From Agromyces protaetiae (GTDB lineage: Bacteria > Actinomycetota > Actinomycetes > Actinomycetales > Microbacteriaceae): 64,000 nt of DNA. Under the pieces are notes generated by a model that ran no database searches, had not been told where the DNA came from, and saw nothing but the letters and a program-made list of their open reading frames with translations. The stretch's first letter is position 1; each line of letters begins with the position of its first letter. The translations under genes and the position numbers were made by a program. The stretch spans positions 496,001-560,000 of the forward strand of contig NZ_CP133018.1 of assembly GCF_030866785.1 (NCBI RefSeq), in the 5' to 3' direction. Shown in pieces: positions 25,017-34,127 of this stretch.

Positions 25017-25295
25017 ATGATCAAGTCCTTCCGGCACAAGGGCTTGCGGGCGCTGTTCGAGAGCGGCAAGACGACCGGTGTACAGCCGAATCATGCGAGG
25101 CGGCTCCAGCTGCAACTCGCCGCGCTCGATTCGGCGCAGTCCATCAATGACATGAATATCCCGGGCTTCCGGCTTCACCCGCTGAAGGGCGGGATGGTCG
25201 GTCGATGGTCGGTCAGCGTGAACGGCAACTGGAGGATGACGTTCGAGTTCCGCGATGGGAACGCGTACGTCCTGGATTACGAGGACTATCACTGA
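25017..25295 (+). CDS. higB: HigB-family mRNA interferase toxin
   Basis: 92 residues. It begins MIKSFRHKGLRALFESG and contains HARRLQLQLAALD and a C-terminal WRMTFEFRDGNAYVLDYEDYH, all characteristic of RelE-fold HigB toxins that cleave mRNA on the ribosome. It lies before the antitoxin, the reversed order typical of higBA, and its stop overlaps the antitoxin start by one base. Confidence 0.9.
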   Translation: MIKSFRHKGLRALFESGKTTGVQPNHARRLQLQLAALDSAQSINDMNIPGFRLHPLKGGMVGRWSVSVNGNWRMTFEFRDGNAYVLDYEDYH

Positions 25296-25600
25296 TGAAC
25301 GAGCTGAAGCCCATGCACGACCCGCCCCACCCCGGTGAGCTCATCGCCGAGGTGTACCTCACGACGCTCGGAATCAGCGGTCGCGAGCTCGCGAAGCGCC
25401 TGGATGTCTCCCCGTCCACCCTGAGTCGAGTGTTGTCCGGCGCGAGTCGCGTGACTCCGGAGATGGCTCTGCGGCTGTCGAAGGCGCTCGGGCGGAGCGC
25501 CGAGAGCTGGCTGGCCATGCAGGACGCGCATGATCTCTGGGGCGCCCGCCAGAGTCTCGATCTCGACCGGGTTCACCCGATCGCAGTCCCTTCCGCATGA
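25295..25600 (+). CDS. higA: HigA-family antitoxin
   Basis: 101 residues. An XRE helix-turn-helix spans about 20-65 (ISGRELAKRLDVSPSTLSRV), preceded by the family start HPGELIAEVYL. It neutralises the toxin and represses the shared promoter. The ATG coincides with the toxin stop (TGATG); the longer upstream frame is toxin-gene shadow. Confidence 0.9.
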   Translation: MNELKPMHDPPHPGELIAEVYLTTLGISGRELAKRLDVSPSTLSRVLSGASRVTPEMALRLSKALGRSAESWLAMQDAHDLWGARQSLDLDRVHPIAVPSA

Positions 25601-25640
25601 ACGTGGCCGGCTGACGGTCGACCACGACCCGAATCATCCG

Positions 25641-26114
25641 TCAGCTGACCGCGCGCCTGACCAGGTCGGCGATGCGGGCCTCGTCGTCCTTCGTGAGCGA
25701 GGTGATCGCGAACGCGGTCGGCCACATCGAGCCGTCGTCGAGCTTGGCCTCCTCGTTGAAGCCGAGCGTGGCGTACCGGGTCTTGAACTTCGAGGCGGCC
25801 TGGAAGAAGACCACGACCTTGCCGTTCGTCGCGTAGGCGGGCTGGCCGTACCAGGTCTTCGGCTCGAGGTCGGGCGCGACGGTCGTGACGATCGCGTGGA
25901 TGCGTTCGCCGATCGCGCGGTCATCCTCGGGCATCTCGGCGAACGCATCGAGCACCGCCTGCTCGCCGGATACCTTGCCGGCCTTGGGGCCCTTGCCCTT
26001 CGCAGCCTTGAGCTCTTGCGCGCGCTCCTTCATGGCGGCGCGCTCTTCGGCGCTGAAACCGTCGGTCGCCTCGCGTCGCTCGTCGGTGGTCGCGCGGGTC
26101 TTCTGCTGAGCCAT
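25641..26114 (-). CDS. DUF1801 (YdhG-like, iron-chaperone fold) protein
   Basis: 157 residues. An N-terminal Lys/Glu-rich segment (SAEERAAMKERAQELKAAKG) precedes a DUF1801 domain with the signature KTWYGQPAYA and VVFFQAASKFKTRYATLGF. Bacterial relatives are described as Fra/frataxin-like or stress proteins with unclear roles. Single gene, convergent with the antitoxin. The much longer frame on this strand is read-through of non-coding sequence. Confidence 0.85.
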   Translation of the reverse strand: MAQQKTRATTDERREATDGFSAEERAAMKERAQELKAAKGKGPKAGKVSGEQAVLDAFAEMPEDDRAIGERIHAIVTTVAPDLEPKTWYGQPAYATNGKVVVFFQAASKFKTRYATLGFNEEAKLDDGSMWPTAFAITSLTKDDEARIADLVRRAVS

Positions 26115-26209
26115 GATCGTCCGTCCTGTCGTCGTCGGGGTCGCTTCCCTCATCGTAGGAATCGACCCGCGGTCGCCGCTTCTCGAAAACTGATCGATGC
26201 CCGGCTGCG

Positions 26210-27118
26210 TCACGCGGCCGCGGTGCGCAGCAGGCCCACTGCGCGCTCGACCGCCGGGTGGGCGCGCATCGACCGCTTCGTCCGCAGCATGATCCGGCGA
26301 CGGATGCGTGCGTCGTTCACCGGCACGGCGACCACCTCGGCCGGCAGGCGGAACGCGCCGAGCTCGGGGACGACGGTCAGGCCGAGGCCGGCGGCGACGT
26401 AGTCGAATGCGGTCGCATAGTCGGGTGCGGCGACCCCGAACCGTGGCGTGAAGCCCGCGGCGGCGCAGGCCGAGATCACGATCTCGCGGCACGGACCGCG
26501 GGCATGGTCGTTGTCGATCCAGGTCTCGTCGGCGAGATCGTCGACCGAGAGGTCGGCGCGGGTGGCGAGCGCGTGCGCACTCGGTACCACGGCCAGGTAG
26601 CCCTCGTCGCGCAGTTCTTCCACGAGGTATCCGTCGGCCTGACCATCGGCCACCGCCGGGTCGAGGCCTGCGCCGACCGACTCGGCGATGAACAGTTCGA
26701 GGTCGGCGTCGATCGCCCGGTGCCCCGTGAGCTCGACCAGCGCGATCTCGATGCGGAGGTCGGCGAACTCCCGGGTGAGCGCGGCCACCACACGAGGCAT
26801 CCACACACGATTGGCGGACATGAAGCACCCGACCCGCAGCGTGCCGCTCCGGCCCTCGCGCAGATCTTCGGTGAGCGTCTCGAGATCGCTGACCTGATCG
26901 AGGACTCGGGCGGCCCGGTTCGCGATCGCAAGGCCCGCGGCCGTCGGGACGATGCCCCGGCCGTGTCGTTCGATGAGCGTCAGACCGGTCTCGCGTTGCA
27001 GCGCGCTCACCTGCTGGCTCACGGCCGACGGCGTGTACCCGAGGCGTTCGGCAGCGCCGTTGATCGACCCGGTCTGGGTGACGGCGCGGAAGACCCTGAG
27101 GCGTTGCAGCTCGACCAT
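26210..27118 (-). CDS. LysR-family transcriptional regulator
   Basis: 302 residues. The winged helix-turn-helix lies at about 2-60 (GSINGAAERLGYTPSAVSQQ), followed by a two-lobed ligand domain (about 88-300). The Met at 27118 gives the usual start MVELQRLRVF. It is divergent from an EamA transporter across about 60-85 bp, the standard arrangement in which a LysR protein controls an exporter gene. Confidence 0.92.
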   Translation of the reverse strand: MVELQRLRVFRAVTQTGSINGAAERLGYTPSAVSQQVSALQRETGLTLIERHGRGIVPTAAGLAIANRAARVLDQVSDLETLTEDLREGRSGTLRVGCFMSANRVWMPRVVAALTREFADLRIEIALVELTGHRAIDADLELFIAESVGAGLDPAVADGQADGYLVEELRDEGYLAVVPSAHALATRADLSVDDLADETWIDNDHARGPCREIVISACAAAGFTPRFGVAAPDYATAFDYVAAGLGLTVVPELGAFRLPAEVVAVPVNDARIRRRIMLRTKRSMRAHPAVERAVGLLRTAAA

Positions 27119-27201
27119 GCACACACACTACAGCGCGGCTACATGGATGAGTAGGAAGATTCACTTGTCCTGAACGGATGGATGGCTCGAAGCTTGAGAG
27201 C

Positions 27202-28149
27202 ATGTCCTCCTCGCCGCGCCCGGCCGCCCGAACGCACCGGGTCGAGACCCACACAGCTGGAGCTGCCCCGGCGGCGATCCCGGTCTCGGCGCGCCCCGCC
27301 GACTGGCGCGTGCTGATCGCGACCGCGATCGTGCTCGTGCTCTGGGCCTCGGCGTTCGTGGGGATCCGGTTCGTCGGCGACGCGCTCTCGCCCGGCGCGC
27401 TCGCCCTCGCGCGGCAGGTGACCGGGACCGTCGTGCTCGTCGCGATCGCGATCTGGCGGCGGCCCGCGTTCCCGCGCGGCCGCGGGCTCGTGCTCGTCGT
27501 CGTGTACGGGCTGCTGTGGTTCGCCGGGTACACGCTCGTGCTGAACATCGCGGAGCGTCACCTCGACGCCGGCACCACGGCGATGCTGGTGAACGTGGCG
27601 CCCTTGCTCGTCGCGGTGGTGGCCGGCATCGTGCTCCGGGAAGGGTTCCCGAAGCCGCTCATCGTCGGGATCGGCGTGGCCTTCACCGGTGTCCTGCTCA
27701 TCGCCGCGGGCGGAGTCGGGCCGCACAGCGAGCCGCTCGGCATCGCGCTCGGACTGCTCGCCGCGGTGCTCTACGCGAGCGGCGTCCTGGTGCAGAAGGT
27801 TGCGCTGCGCACCATCGACCCGCTCGCGGCGACCTGGGTGGGCTGCGCGGTCGGCGCCGTCGCGCTGCTGCCGTTCCTGCCGCAACTCGGCACCGAGATC
27901 GTGGACGCGCCCGTCTCCGCGGTCATCGCAGCCGTCTACCTCGGGGTGTTCCCGACGGCGGTCGCGTTCCTGCTCTGGGCGTGGGTGCTCAAGCGGGGGA
28001 CCGCGGGCGCGACCGCCTCGGCCACGCTCGCCGTCCCCGCGATCGTCGTGCTGCTCGCGTGGCTCCTGCTCGGCGAGCTCCCCACCCTGCTCGGCATCGT
28101 CGGCGGCGCACTCTGCCTCGCTGGCGTCGCCTGGAGCCGACGGCGGTGA
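27202..28149 (+). CDS. EamA-family (DMT) transporter
   Basis: About 315 residues with ten membrane helices arranged as two EamA repeats (RVLIATAIVLVLWASAFVGI in the first; PLGIALGLLAAVLYASGVLV opening the second). Such proteins export amino acids, purines or other metabolites. It is divergent from the LysR gene. The start is uncertain: ATG at 27178 adds eight residues; neither has a convincing ribosome site. A palindrome follows the stop. Confidence 0.85.
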   Translation: MSSSPRPAARTHRVETHTAGAAPAAIPVSARPADWRVLIATAIVLVLWASAFVGIRFVGDALSPGALALARQVTGTVVLVAIAIWRRPAFPRGRGLVLVVVYGLLWFAGYTLVLNIAERHLDAGTTAMLVNVAPLLVAVVAGIVLREGFPKPLIVGIGVAFTGVLLIAAGGVGPHSEPLGIALGLLAAVLYASGVLVQKVALRTIDPLAATWVGCAVGAVALLPFLPQLGTEIVDAPVSAVIAAVYLGVFPTAVAFLLWAWVLKRGTAGATASATLAVPAIVVLLAWLLLGELPTLLGIVGGALCLAGVAWSRRR

Positions 28150-28156
28150 CACGGCG

Positions 28157-28176
28157 GCGGTGACGGCCGTCACCGC
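28157..28176. terminator. Palindrome after the EamA gene
   Basis: GCGGTGACGGCCGTCACCGC is a perfect 20-bp palindrome 8 bp after the stop. It could act as a terminator hairpin, although there is no loop or T run. Confidence 0.4.
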
Positions 28177-28303
28177 GGCGGGACCGCAGCCGACATCAGG
28201 GTGTTTCCCCAGCTGAAATGTCATAGATTAATCCGCATGGATGACCCTCCGAGTTGTACGTATCCGGATCTTCATCGAACGAGCGCCCCAGCGGGGGTGA
28301 CCC

Positions 28304-29641
28304 TTGCCTGAGTGGGCGCTCATCCTCATCGGCCTGACCTTGACGGTCGGCACCGGCTTCTTCGTCGCCAGCGAGTTCGCGCTCGTGAACCTCGACCGCA
28401 ATGAGCTCGAGGCCCGCCGCACACGCGGTGAGAAGCGTCTCGGCCCCACGATCGGCGCGCTCAAGATCACGTCGACGCACCTGTCGGGCGCGCAGCTCGG
28501 CATCACGCTGACCACGCTGCTCACGGGCTACACGTTCGAGCCGGCCATCAGTCGCCTGCTCGAGGGGCCGCTCGTCGCCGTCGGCGTGCCCACCGGGCTC
28601 GTGCCCGCCGTGGGCGCCGTCACGGGCATCCTGCTCGCGACCCTGCTCTCGATGATCGTCGGCGAGCTGGTGCCGAAGAACTTCGCGCTGGCCCTGCCCC
28701 GGCAGACCGCGAAGGTCGTCGTGCCGTTCCAGGTGTTCTTCACGACCGTGTTCAAGCCCGTCATCGCGCTCTGCAACGGCACCGCGAACGCGCTCATCCG
28801 GCGCATGGGCATCGAGCCGAAAGAAGAGCTGAGCGGGGCGCGCAGCGCCGAAGAGCTCGGCTTCCTCGTGCGACGCTCTGCGACGCAGGGCACGCTCGAC
28901 GCCGACCACGCGACCCTGCTCGACCGCACGCTCAGGTTCGCCGAGCGCGACGCCGCCGACGTCATCACCCCGCGCGTCCGCATGGTCACCGTGTCCGCGG
29001 ACGACACGGCCGACGACGTCATCGCGACCTCGCTCGCCTCGGGTCACTCGCGGTTCCCGGTCACCGGTGAGGACCGCGATGACATCGTCGGCCTCGTGCA
29101 CGTGAAGCAGGCGTTCCGCCTGCCTCCGGGCGAGCGCGGCCGAGTGCGGGCGGCCGAGCTCGCGTCGACGCCGCTGTTCGTGCCCGAGACCGCGGGGGTC
29201 GAGGGGCTGCTGACGTCGCTCCGCAGCGATGGGCAACAGGTCGCCATCGTGCTCGACGAGCACGGCGGCACCGCGGGCCTCGTCACGATCGAGGACCTCG
29301 TGGAAGAGATCGTCGGCGAACTCCGCGACGAGCACGATCGCGTGCACGTCGACATCGTGCCCACCGACGACGGGTTCCTCTTCGACCCGGGCCTGCGGCC
29401 CGACGAGCTCAGACAGCGCATCGGAGCATCCATCCCCGCCGACGACGACTACGAGACCGTCGGCGGCTACGTGCTCGACCGGCTCGAGCGCATCCCCGAG
29501 GTCGGCGAGGAGATCGACGTGCCCGACGGCACGATCCGCGTCGAGCGGCTCGACGGTGTGCGACTCACGAGACTCAGGTGGGTGCCGAGCGCGACACCCG
29601 AGCTCGCGCTGGCCGGGGAGGAGGCATCCGATGGCCGCTGA
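28304..29641 (+). CDS. CNNM/CBS-domain membrane protein (CorC/HlyC type)
   Basis: 445 residues from a TTG start with a GGGGGTGA ribosome site. A CNNM membrane domain (1-190; FFVASEFALVNLDRNELEAR) is followed by paired CBS domains (about 210-335) and a C-terminal transporter-associated domain (about 350-430). Family members are implicated in Mg2+/Co2+ efflux; annotation as hemolysin is historical. It overlaps the second CNNM gene by 11 bp. Confidence 0.92.
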   Translation: MPEWALILIGLTLTVGTGFFVASEFALVNLDRNELEARRTRGEKRLGPTIGALKITSTHLSGAQLGITLTTLLTGYTFEPAISRLLEGPLVAVGVPTGLVPAVGAVTGILLATLLSMIVGELVPKNFALALPRQTAKVVVPFQVFFTTVFKPVIALCNGTANALIRRMGIEPKEELSGARSAEELGFLVRRSATQGTLDADHATLLDRTLRFAERDAADVITPRVRMVTVSADDTADDVIATSLASGHSRFPVTGEDRDDIVGLVHVKQAFRLPPGERGRVRAAELASTPLFVPETAGVEGLLTSLRSDGQQVAIVLDEHGGTAGLVTIEDLVEEIVGELRDEHDRVHVDIVPTDDGFLFDPGLRPDELRQRIGASIPADDDYETVGGYVLDRLERIPEVGEEIDVPDGTIRVERLDGVRLTRLRWVPSATPELALAGEEASDGR

Positions 29642-30680
29642 CTACGTTCCCGGACTGATCTGGCTGTTCGTCCTGCTCGCGCTCAACGCGTTCTTCGTCG
29701 GCGCCGAGTTCGCGGTGATCTCCGCGCGCCGCTCGCAGATCGAGCCGCGCGCCGCACAGGGCAGCCGCGCCGCGAAGACGACGCTCTGGGCGATGGAGCA
29801 CGCGACGCTCATGCTCGCCACGAGCCAGCTCGGCATCACCGTGTGCTCGCTCGTGATCCTGAACGTCTCCGAGCCGGCGATCCATCACCTGCTCGAGATC
29901 CCGCTCGGATTCACGACGCTCTCGGCCGAGGCGATCGGCATCATCGCGTTCGTCGTCGCGCTCGTGCTGGTGACCTTCCTGCACGTCGTGTTCGGCGAGA
30001 TGATCCCGAAGAACCTCGCGTTCTCGGTGCCCACCCGGGCCGCGCTCATCCTCGCGCCGCCGCTGGTGCTGGTCTCGCGGATCATCTATCCGGTGATCGC
30101 GAGCCTGAACTGGGTCGCCAACGGCATCCTGCGCCTGTTCCGGGTGGAACCGAAAGACGAGGCGACGAGCACGTACACGCTCGACGAGGTGGCCGGCATC
30201 GTCGAGCTCTCGACCCGCGAGGGCCTGCTCGACGACGCATCAGGCACGCTGAGCGCCGCGTTCGAGTTCACGTCCAAGCGCGTGCGCGACGTCGAGGTGC
30301 CGACCGGCACGATGCACATGCTGCCGGACGGCGTGACCGTCGAACAGGTGCGCGAGGCGGTCGCCGCGAGCGGCTGGTCGCGGTATGTGGTGACGGATGC
30401 CTCGGGCATCCCGACCGGCTACCTGCACCTCAAGGACGTGCTCGACCTCGCCGACCGCGGCGATCAGCCGGTGCCCGCGAAGCGCGTGCGCCGGCTCATC
30501 ACCGTGCCGCGCGATGCTGACCTCGAGGACGCGCTCGCGAGCATGCGCCGCCAGGGCGTGCACGTCGCGCGAACCGCGTCCGAAGACGGCACCATCCACG
30601 GCGCCGTCTTCCTCGAGGACATCATCGAGGAGCTCGTCGGCGAGATCGCGGATGCCTCGCACGAGGTGCGCGCGACCTGA
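29631..30680 (+). CDS. CNNM/CBS-domain membrane protein, short form
   Basis: 349 residues, paralogous to the gene before it. It has the CNNM membrane domain (FFVGAEFAVISARRSQIEPR) and CBS pair (SRYVVTDASGIPTGYLHLKD; EDIIEELVGEIAD) but ends without the transporter-associated domain. The tandem of a long and a short form is common in actinobacteria and suggests a heterodimeric divalent-cation transporter. Confidence 0.92.
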   Translation: MAADYVPGLIWLFVLLALNAFFVGAEFAVISARRSQIEPRAAQGSRAAKTTLWAMEHATLMLATSQLGITVCSLVILNVSEPAIHHLLEIPLGFTTLSAEAIGIIAFVVALVLVTFLHVVFGEMIPKNLAFSVPTRAALILAPPLVLVSRIIYPVIASLNWVANGILRLFRVEPKDEATSTYTLDEVAGIVELSTREGLLDDASGTLSAAFEFTSKRVRDVEVPTGTMHMLPDGVTVEQVREAVAASGWSRYVVTDASGIPTGYLHLKDVLDLADRGDQPVPAKRVRRLITVPRDADLEDALASMRRQGVHVARTASEDGTIHGAVFLEDIIEELVGEIADASHEVRAT

Positions 30681-30729
30681 TCCGGGGTGCGGGGTGTCGC
30701 CGATCGCGCGCCCCGCACCCGCCCTTCGC

Positions 30730-30930
30730 CCGCCTGGGAGTCGAACGCTCCCGCCTGGGACATCGAAAGCTCCCGCCTGGGAAGTCGAAAAGTGGGTTGG
30801 AAGGCCCGCAGGGGCTGCCGCAAACCCACCATCGGGCCGCCAACCCACCGTCTGACCGAAGACCCACGATCGGCCCGCCGACCCACCGTCTGACGCCAGA
30901 CCCACCATTCGACCGCCAACCCACTTTTCG
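30730..30930. repeat. Composite repeat locus: 21-22 bp and 19-bp tandem repeats inside inverted arms
   Basis: The left part has three copies of CCGCCTGGGA (30730, 30751, 30773). The right part has six units beginning ACCCAC exactly 19 bp apart (30824, 30843, 30862, 30881, 30900, 30919), consensus ACCCACCRTCNGACCGCCA. Inverted arms CGAAAAGTGGGTTGG (30786-30800) and its complement (30916-30930) enclose the 19-bp array. The 17-mer GGAAGTCGAAAAGTGGG at 30780 recurs at 34930. There is no plausible coding frame. It lies between the CNNM and MFS genes. Confidence 0.8.
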
Positions 30931-30969
30931 GGGCTATGCGCCGGGGGCCGGGTGTGGTTCAGTGTGCAC

Positions 30970-32553
30970 ATGAACGGGGGCGCGGAGACGCCAGTGCGGT
31001 TCAACGGGCGGCTCGCCATTCTGCTGGCGATGGCCATGTTCGTGCTGGTCGTCGACACGTCGCTCATGAACGTGTCGATCTCCGCGGTCGTGCGCGACCT
31101 CGACACGACGGTCAGCGGGGTGCAGGGCGCCATCGCGCTCGAGGCGCTGGTGTCGGCCGCGTTCATCCTGATCGGCGGCAAGACCGGTGACCTGATCGGC
31201 CGCAAGCTCGCCTACATCCTGGGGCTGCTCGGCTACGCCGTCGGCGCGATCGCGATGACGCTCGCGCGCGACCTCACCGCGATCATCGTGTTCTGGGCGG
31301 TGATCGGCGGCATCGGGGCATCCCTCTTGCTGCCCGCGATGCAGTCGCTCATCCACGGGAACTTCGAGGGTGCCCACCAGAAGCGCGTGTACGCGCTGGT
31401 CGGCGCGTCGGCCGCGATCGCGGCCGCGGTCGGGCCGCTCCTCGGCGGGTTCATCACGACGTTCCTGTCGTGGCGCGTCGGCTTCCTGCTGGAGGCGGTC
31501 ATCATCGCGGTCGTGCTGCTCGGCATCGGCCTGGTGAAGGATGTCCCGTACACCGGTGACCGGTCGATCGACCTGTTCGGTGCGCTCCTCTCGGTCGTCG
31601 GCATGGGCGGCATCGTGCTGGGCATCCTGATCTGGCAGGAGGGCGGCGAGTGGGTGGGGCTCACGATCGCCGTCGGTGCGGTCGCGCTCGCCGGATTCGT
31701 GGTGTGGCTGCGGGCGCGGAAGCGGCGGGGCCGACCGACGCTGCTCGACCCTGACCTGTTCCGGCAGAAGCCCTTCCTGACCGGGGCGAGCGGACAGTTG
31801 CTGCAGCAGGTCGCGCTCGGCGGAACCATGATCGCGCTGCCGATCTATCTGCAGATGGTGCTCGAGTACAACGCGCTGCTCGCTGGCCTGTCGATCGCCC
31901 CGCTCTCGCTCAGCATGTTCGCCGTGGCCCTGATCGCCGGCCGGCGCGGCAAAGGGCGGCCGGCGAACCTGATCCTGTGGGGCTTCGTGCTCGTGTTCGT
32001 CGGCGTGCTCATCCTCATCCCGCTCGTGCCCCTCGCCGACTCGGGCTGGTGGCTCACCGGTCCGCTCATCGTCGCGGGCGTCGGCCTCGGACTCCTGGTG
32101 TCGCAGTTGAACAACTTCACGCTGTCGCCGATCTCCGACGAGCGCGTGAGCGAGGCGGCGGGCGTGAACTCGGCGGCCGGATCGTTCGGGCTGTCGTTCG
32201 GGCTCGCCTTCGCGGGCGCCATCATGCTCGCGACGCTCGCGTTCACGTTCACCGCGCGGGCGGATGCCAGTTCGGTGCTCTCAGCGGAGGAGCAACAGCA
32301 GGTGGCGGCCGTGCTTGAAGAGGACGCGCAGGTCATGACCAACACCGGCCTCGTCGAGCTGCTCGCCGACGAGCCACCCGAGGTGCAGGCCGAGGTCCTG
32401 CGCATCAACACCGAGTCGCGTCCGCTCGCGCTGCAGGTCGCGCTCCTCGTGCCGCTGCTCGCAGCGCTGCTCGGGGTGCTGAACGCGTTCCGCATGCGCC
32501 GGCTGCCCGACCCGAAGCCGTCGTCGGCCGAGGGCGGTGTGGTCCTCGGTTAG
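30970..32553 (+). CDS. MFS transporter, DHA2 (14-helix) drug-export type
   Basis: 527 residues with 14 predicted membrane helices. The N-terminal helix has [12 protein letters not shown] (motif D1 of DHA2), and [11 protein letters not shown] is the loop motif A. Between the last two helices lies an external helical segment ([20 protein letters not shown]). Members expel drugs or dyes using proton motive force. An in-frame GTG at 30952 is an alternative start. It is convergent with the CoA-transferase operon and overlaps it by 4 bp. Confidence 0.88.
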   Translation: MNGGAETPVRFNGRLAILLAMAMFVLVVDTSLMNVSISAVVRDLDTTVSGVQGAIALEALVSAAFILIGGKTGDLIGRKLAYILGLLGYAVGAIAMTLARDLTAIIVFWAVIGGIGASLLLPAMQSLIHGNFEGAHQKRVYALVGASAAIAAAVGPLLGGFITTFLSWRVGFLLEAVIIAVVLLGIGLVKDVPYTGDRSIDLFGALLSVVGMGGIVLGILIWQEGGEWVGLTIAVGAVALAGFVVWLRARKRRGRPTLLDPDLFRQKPFLTGASGQLLQQVALGGTMIALPIYLQMVLEYNALLAGLSIAPLSLSMFAVALIAGRRGKGRPANLILWGFVLVFVGVLILIPLVPLADSGWWLTGPLIVAGVGLGLLVSQLNNFTLSPISDERVSEAAGVNSAAGSFGLSFGLAFAGAIMLATLAFTFTARADASSVLSAEEQQQVAAVLEEDAQVMTNTGLVELLADEPPEVQAEVLRINTESRPLALQVALLVPLLAALLGVLNAFRMRRLPDPKPSSAEGGVVLG

Positions 32554-33203
32554 GCCGTCCCTGGCTCGGGCACGGCGACGCGCAGCGGTGGTTCGGTCGC
32601 CGCGAGCACCTCATCGACCGTGACGCCGGGCGCGACCTCGACCAGCACGAGTCCCTCGTCGGTCACGTCGATGACGGCGAGATCGGTGATGATGCGGTCG
32701 ACCACGCCGCGCCCCGTGAGCGGCAGCGTGCACTCGTCGACGATCTTGGCGCTGCCGTCCTTCGCGACGTGCTCCATGAGCACGATGACGCGCCCGGCGC
32801 CGTGCACGAGATCCATCGCACCGCCCGGACCTTTGACCATCTTCCCCGGGATCATCCAGTTCGCGAGGTCCCCGGTCGCGGACACCTGCATGGCGCCGAG
32901 GATCGCGACATCGATCTTGCCGCCCCGGATCATGCCGAAGCTCGTGGCCGAGTCGAAGAACGAGGCGCCGGGCAGGGTCGTCACCGTCTCCTTGCCCGCA
33001 TTGATGAGGTCGGGGTCGACGGCGTCGTCGGTCGGGTACGGCCCGACGCCGAGGATGCCGTTCTCGGACTGCAGCGCGACGGTGACGCCGGGCGCCACGT
33101 AGTTCGGCACGAGCGTCGGCAGTCCGATGCCGAGATTCACGTAGGCGCCGTCGGCGAGCTCGCGCGCGGCGCGCGCGGCCATCTGGGTGCGGTCGAGCGG
33201 CAT
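32550..33203 (-). CDS. scoB: 3-oxoacid CoA-transferase subunit B
   Basis: 217 residues. [12 protein letters not shown] and [12 protein letters not shown] are present; the Glu of SENG is the catalytic residue that forms the CoA thioester. CoA-transferases of this type move CoA from succinyl-CoA to 3-oxoadipate or acetoacetate. It follows subunit A with a 1-bp gap. Confidence 0.92.
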   Translation of the reverse strand: MPLDRTQMAARAARELADGAYVNLGIGLPTLVPNYVAPGVTVALQSENGILGVGPYPTDDAVDPDLINAGKETVTTLPGASFFDSATSFGMIRGGKIDVAILGAMQVSATGDLANWMIPGKMVKGPGGAMDLVHGAGRVIVLMEHVAKDGSAKIVDECTLPLTGRGVVDRIITDLAVIDVTDEGLVLVEVAPGVTVDEVLAATEPPLRVAVPEPGTA

Positions 33204-33204
33204 G

Positions 33205-33993
33205 TCAGGCTCCTTCCTGGGCGGATGCCTCGGTGGACACCGTGCGGCGTTCGATGCGTTTCTCGATGTCGGGGCCGACCTCGACGACCCGGTGCACGAA
33301 CACCCCGGGGAGGTGCACGCGGTCGGGATCGATCTCGCCGGGTTCGAACAGCGTCTCGACCTGCGCGATGCAGACCCGGCCGGCCATGGCCGCCAGCGGG
33401 TTGAAGTTGCGCGCGGCCTTGTTGAAGACGAGATTGCCGTGCCGGTCGCCGGCGAGCGCGTGCACGAGCGCGAAGTCGGTCGTGATGGCTTCCTCGAGCA
33501 CGAACTCGCGAGGCTCGCCGCGGACGGTGAACGTCTGCACGGGCTTGGGGGAGGAGGCGACGGCGACCCGCCCGTCGGCGTCGTAGCGCTGGGGCAGGCC
33601 GCCTTCGGCGACCTGGGTGCCCACGCCGGTCTGTGTATAGAACGCCGCGATCCCGGAGCCTCCGGCGCGCAGCTTCTCGGCGAGCGTGCCCTGCGGCGTG
33701 AGCTCGAGTTCGAGCTCGCCGGAGAGGTACTGCCGGGCGAACTCCTTGTTCTCGCCGACGTACGACGAGGTCATCTTGCGGATGCGGCCTGCCGCGAGCA
33801 GGACGCCGAGGCCCCAGTCGTCGACGCCGCAGTTGTTGGAGACGATCGACAGGTCGCGGGTGCCCTGCTGCAGCAGCGCGTCGATGAGCGACATCGGGTT
33901 GCCCGAGAGCCCGAAGCCGCCGACCGCGAGCGAGGCGCCGTCGCCGATGTCGGCCACGGCCTCGGCCGCCGTGGCGAACTGCTTGTCGATCAT
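33205..33993 (-). CDS. scoA: 3-oxoacid CoA-transferase subunit A
   Basis: 262 residues; the ATG at 33993 gives [13 protein letters not shown]. Motifs include [16 protein letters not shown] near 25-40 and [10 protein letters not shown]. With subunit B it forms the heteromeric enzyme of ketone-body or 3-oxoadipate degradation. No thiolase or aromatic genes are next to it. A divergent IclR gene starts about 130 bp away; IclR proteins often control 3-oxoadipate genes (PcaR/PcaU), which slightly favours 3-oxoadipate as substrate. Confidence 0.92.
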   Translation of the reverse strand: MIDKQFATAAEAVADIGDGASLAVGGFGLSGNPMSLIDALLQQGTRDLSIVSNNCGVDDWGLGVLLAAGRIRKMTSSYVGENKEFARQYLSGELELELTPQGTLAEKLRAGGSGIAAFYTQTGVGTQVAEGGLPQRYDADGRVAVASSPKPVQTFTVRGEPREFVLEEAITTDFALVHALAGDRHGNLVFNKAARNFNPLAAMAGRVCIAQVETLFEPGEIDPDRVHLPGVFVHRVVEVGPDIEKRIERRTVSTEASAQEGA

Positions 33994-34110
33994 CGGGCCC
34001 CAACTCCTTCGTCGCACTCCCGTGGGCCCGTCCGGGCCTGCACTCCAGCCTGTCCGTGAGGTGGCCGCGGTGCACGCGACCGCTTGCCATGTGGAGGCAG
34101 GACGGTCTAG

Positions 34111-34127
34111 TGTCCGCATTATGGACA
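34111..34127. promoter_or_regulatory. Palindrome over the IclR start codon, possible operator
   Basis: TGTCC-GCATTAT-GGACA is a 5-bp inverted repeat with a 7-bp spacer that covers the ATG of the IclR gene. Its place between the divergent regulator and CoA-transferase genes suits autoregulation. Confidence 0.4.

Noticed and set aside
25641..27548. 635-residue minus-strand frame ending in the DUF1801 protein
   Set aside because: Only the last 157 residues resemble a protein; the rest opposes or overlaps the LysR and EamA genes.
30824..30930. CRISPR array
   Set aside because: Units are 19 bp, contiguous and without spacers, and no cas genes are present.
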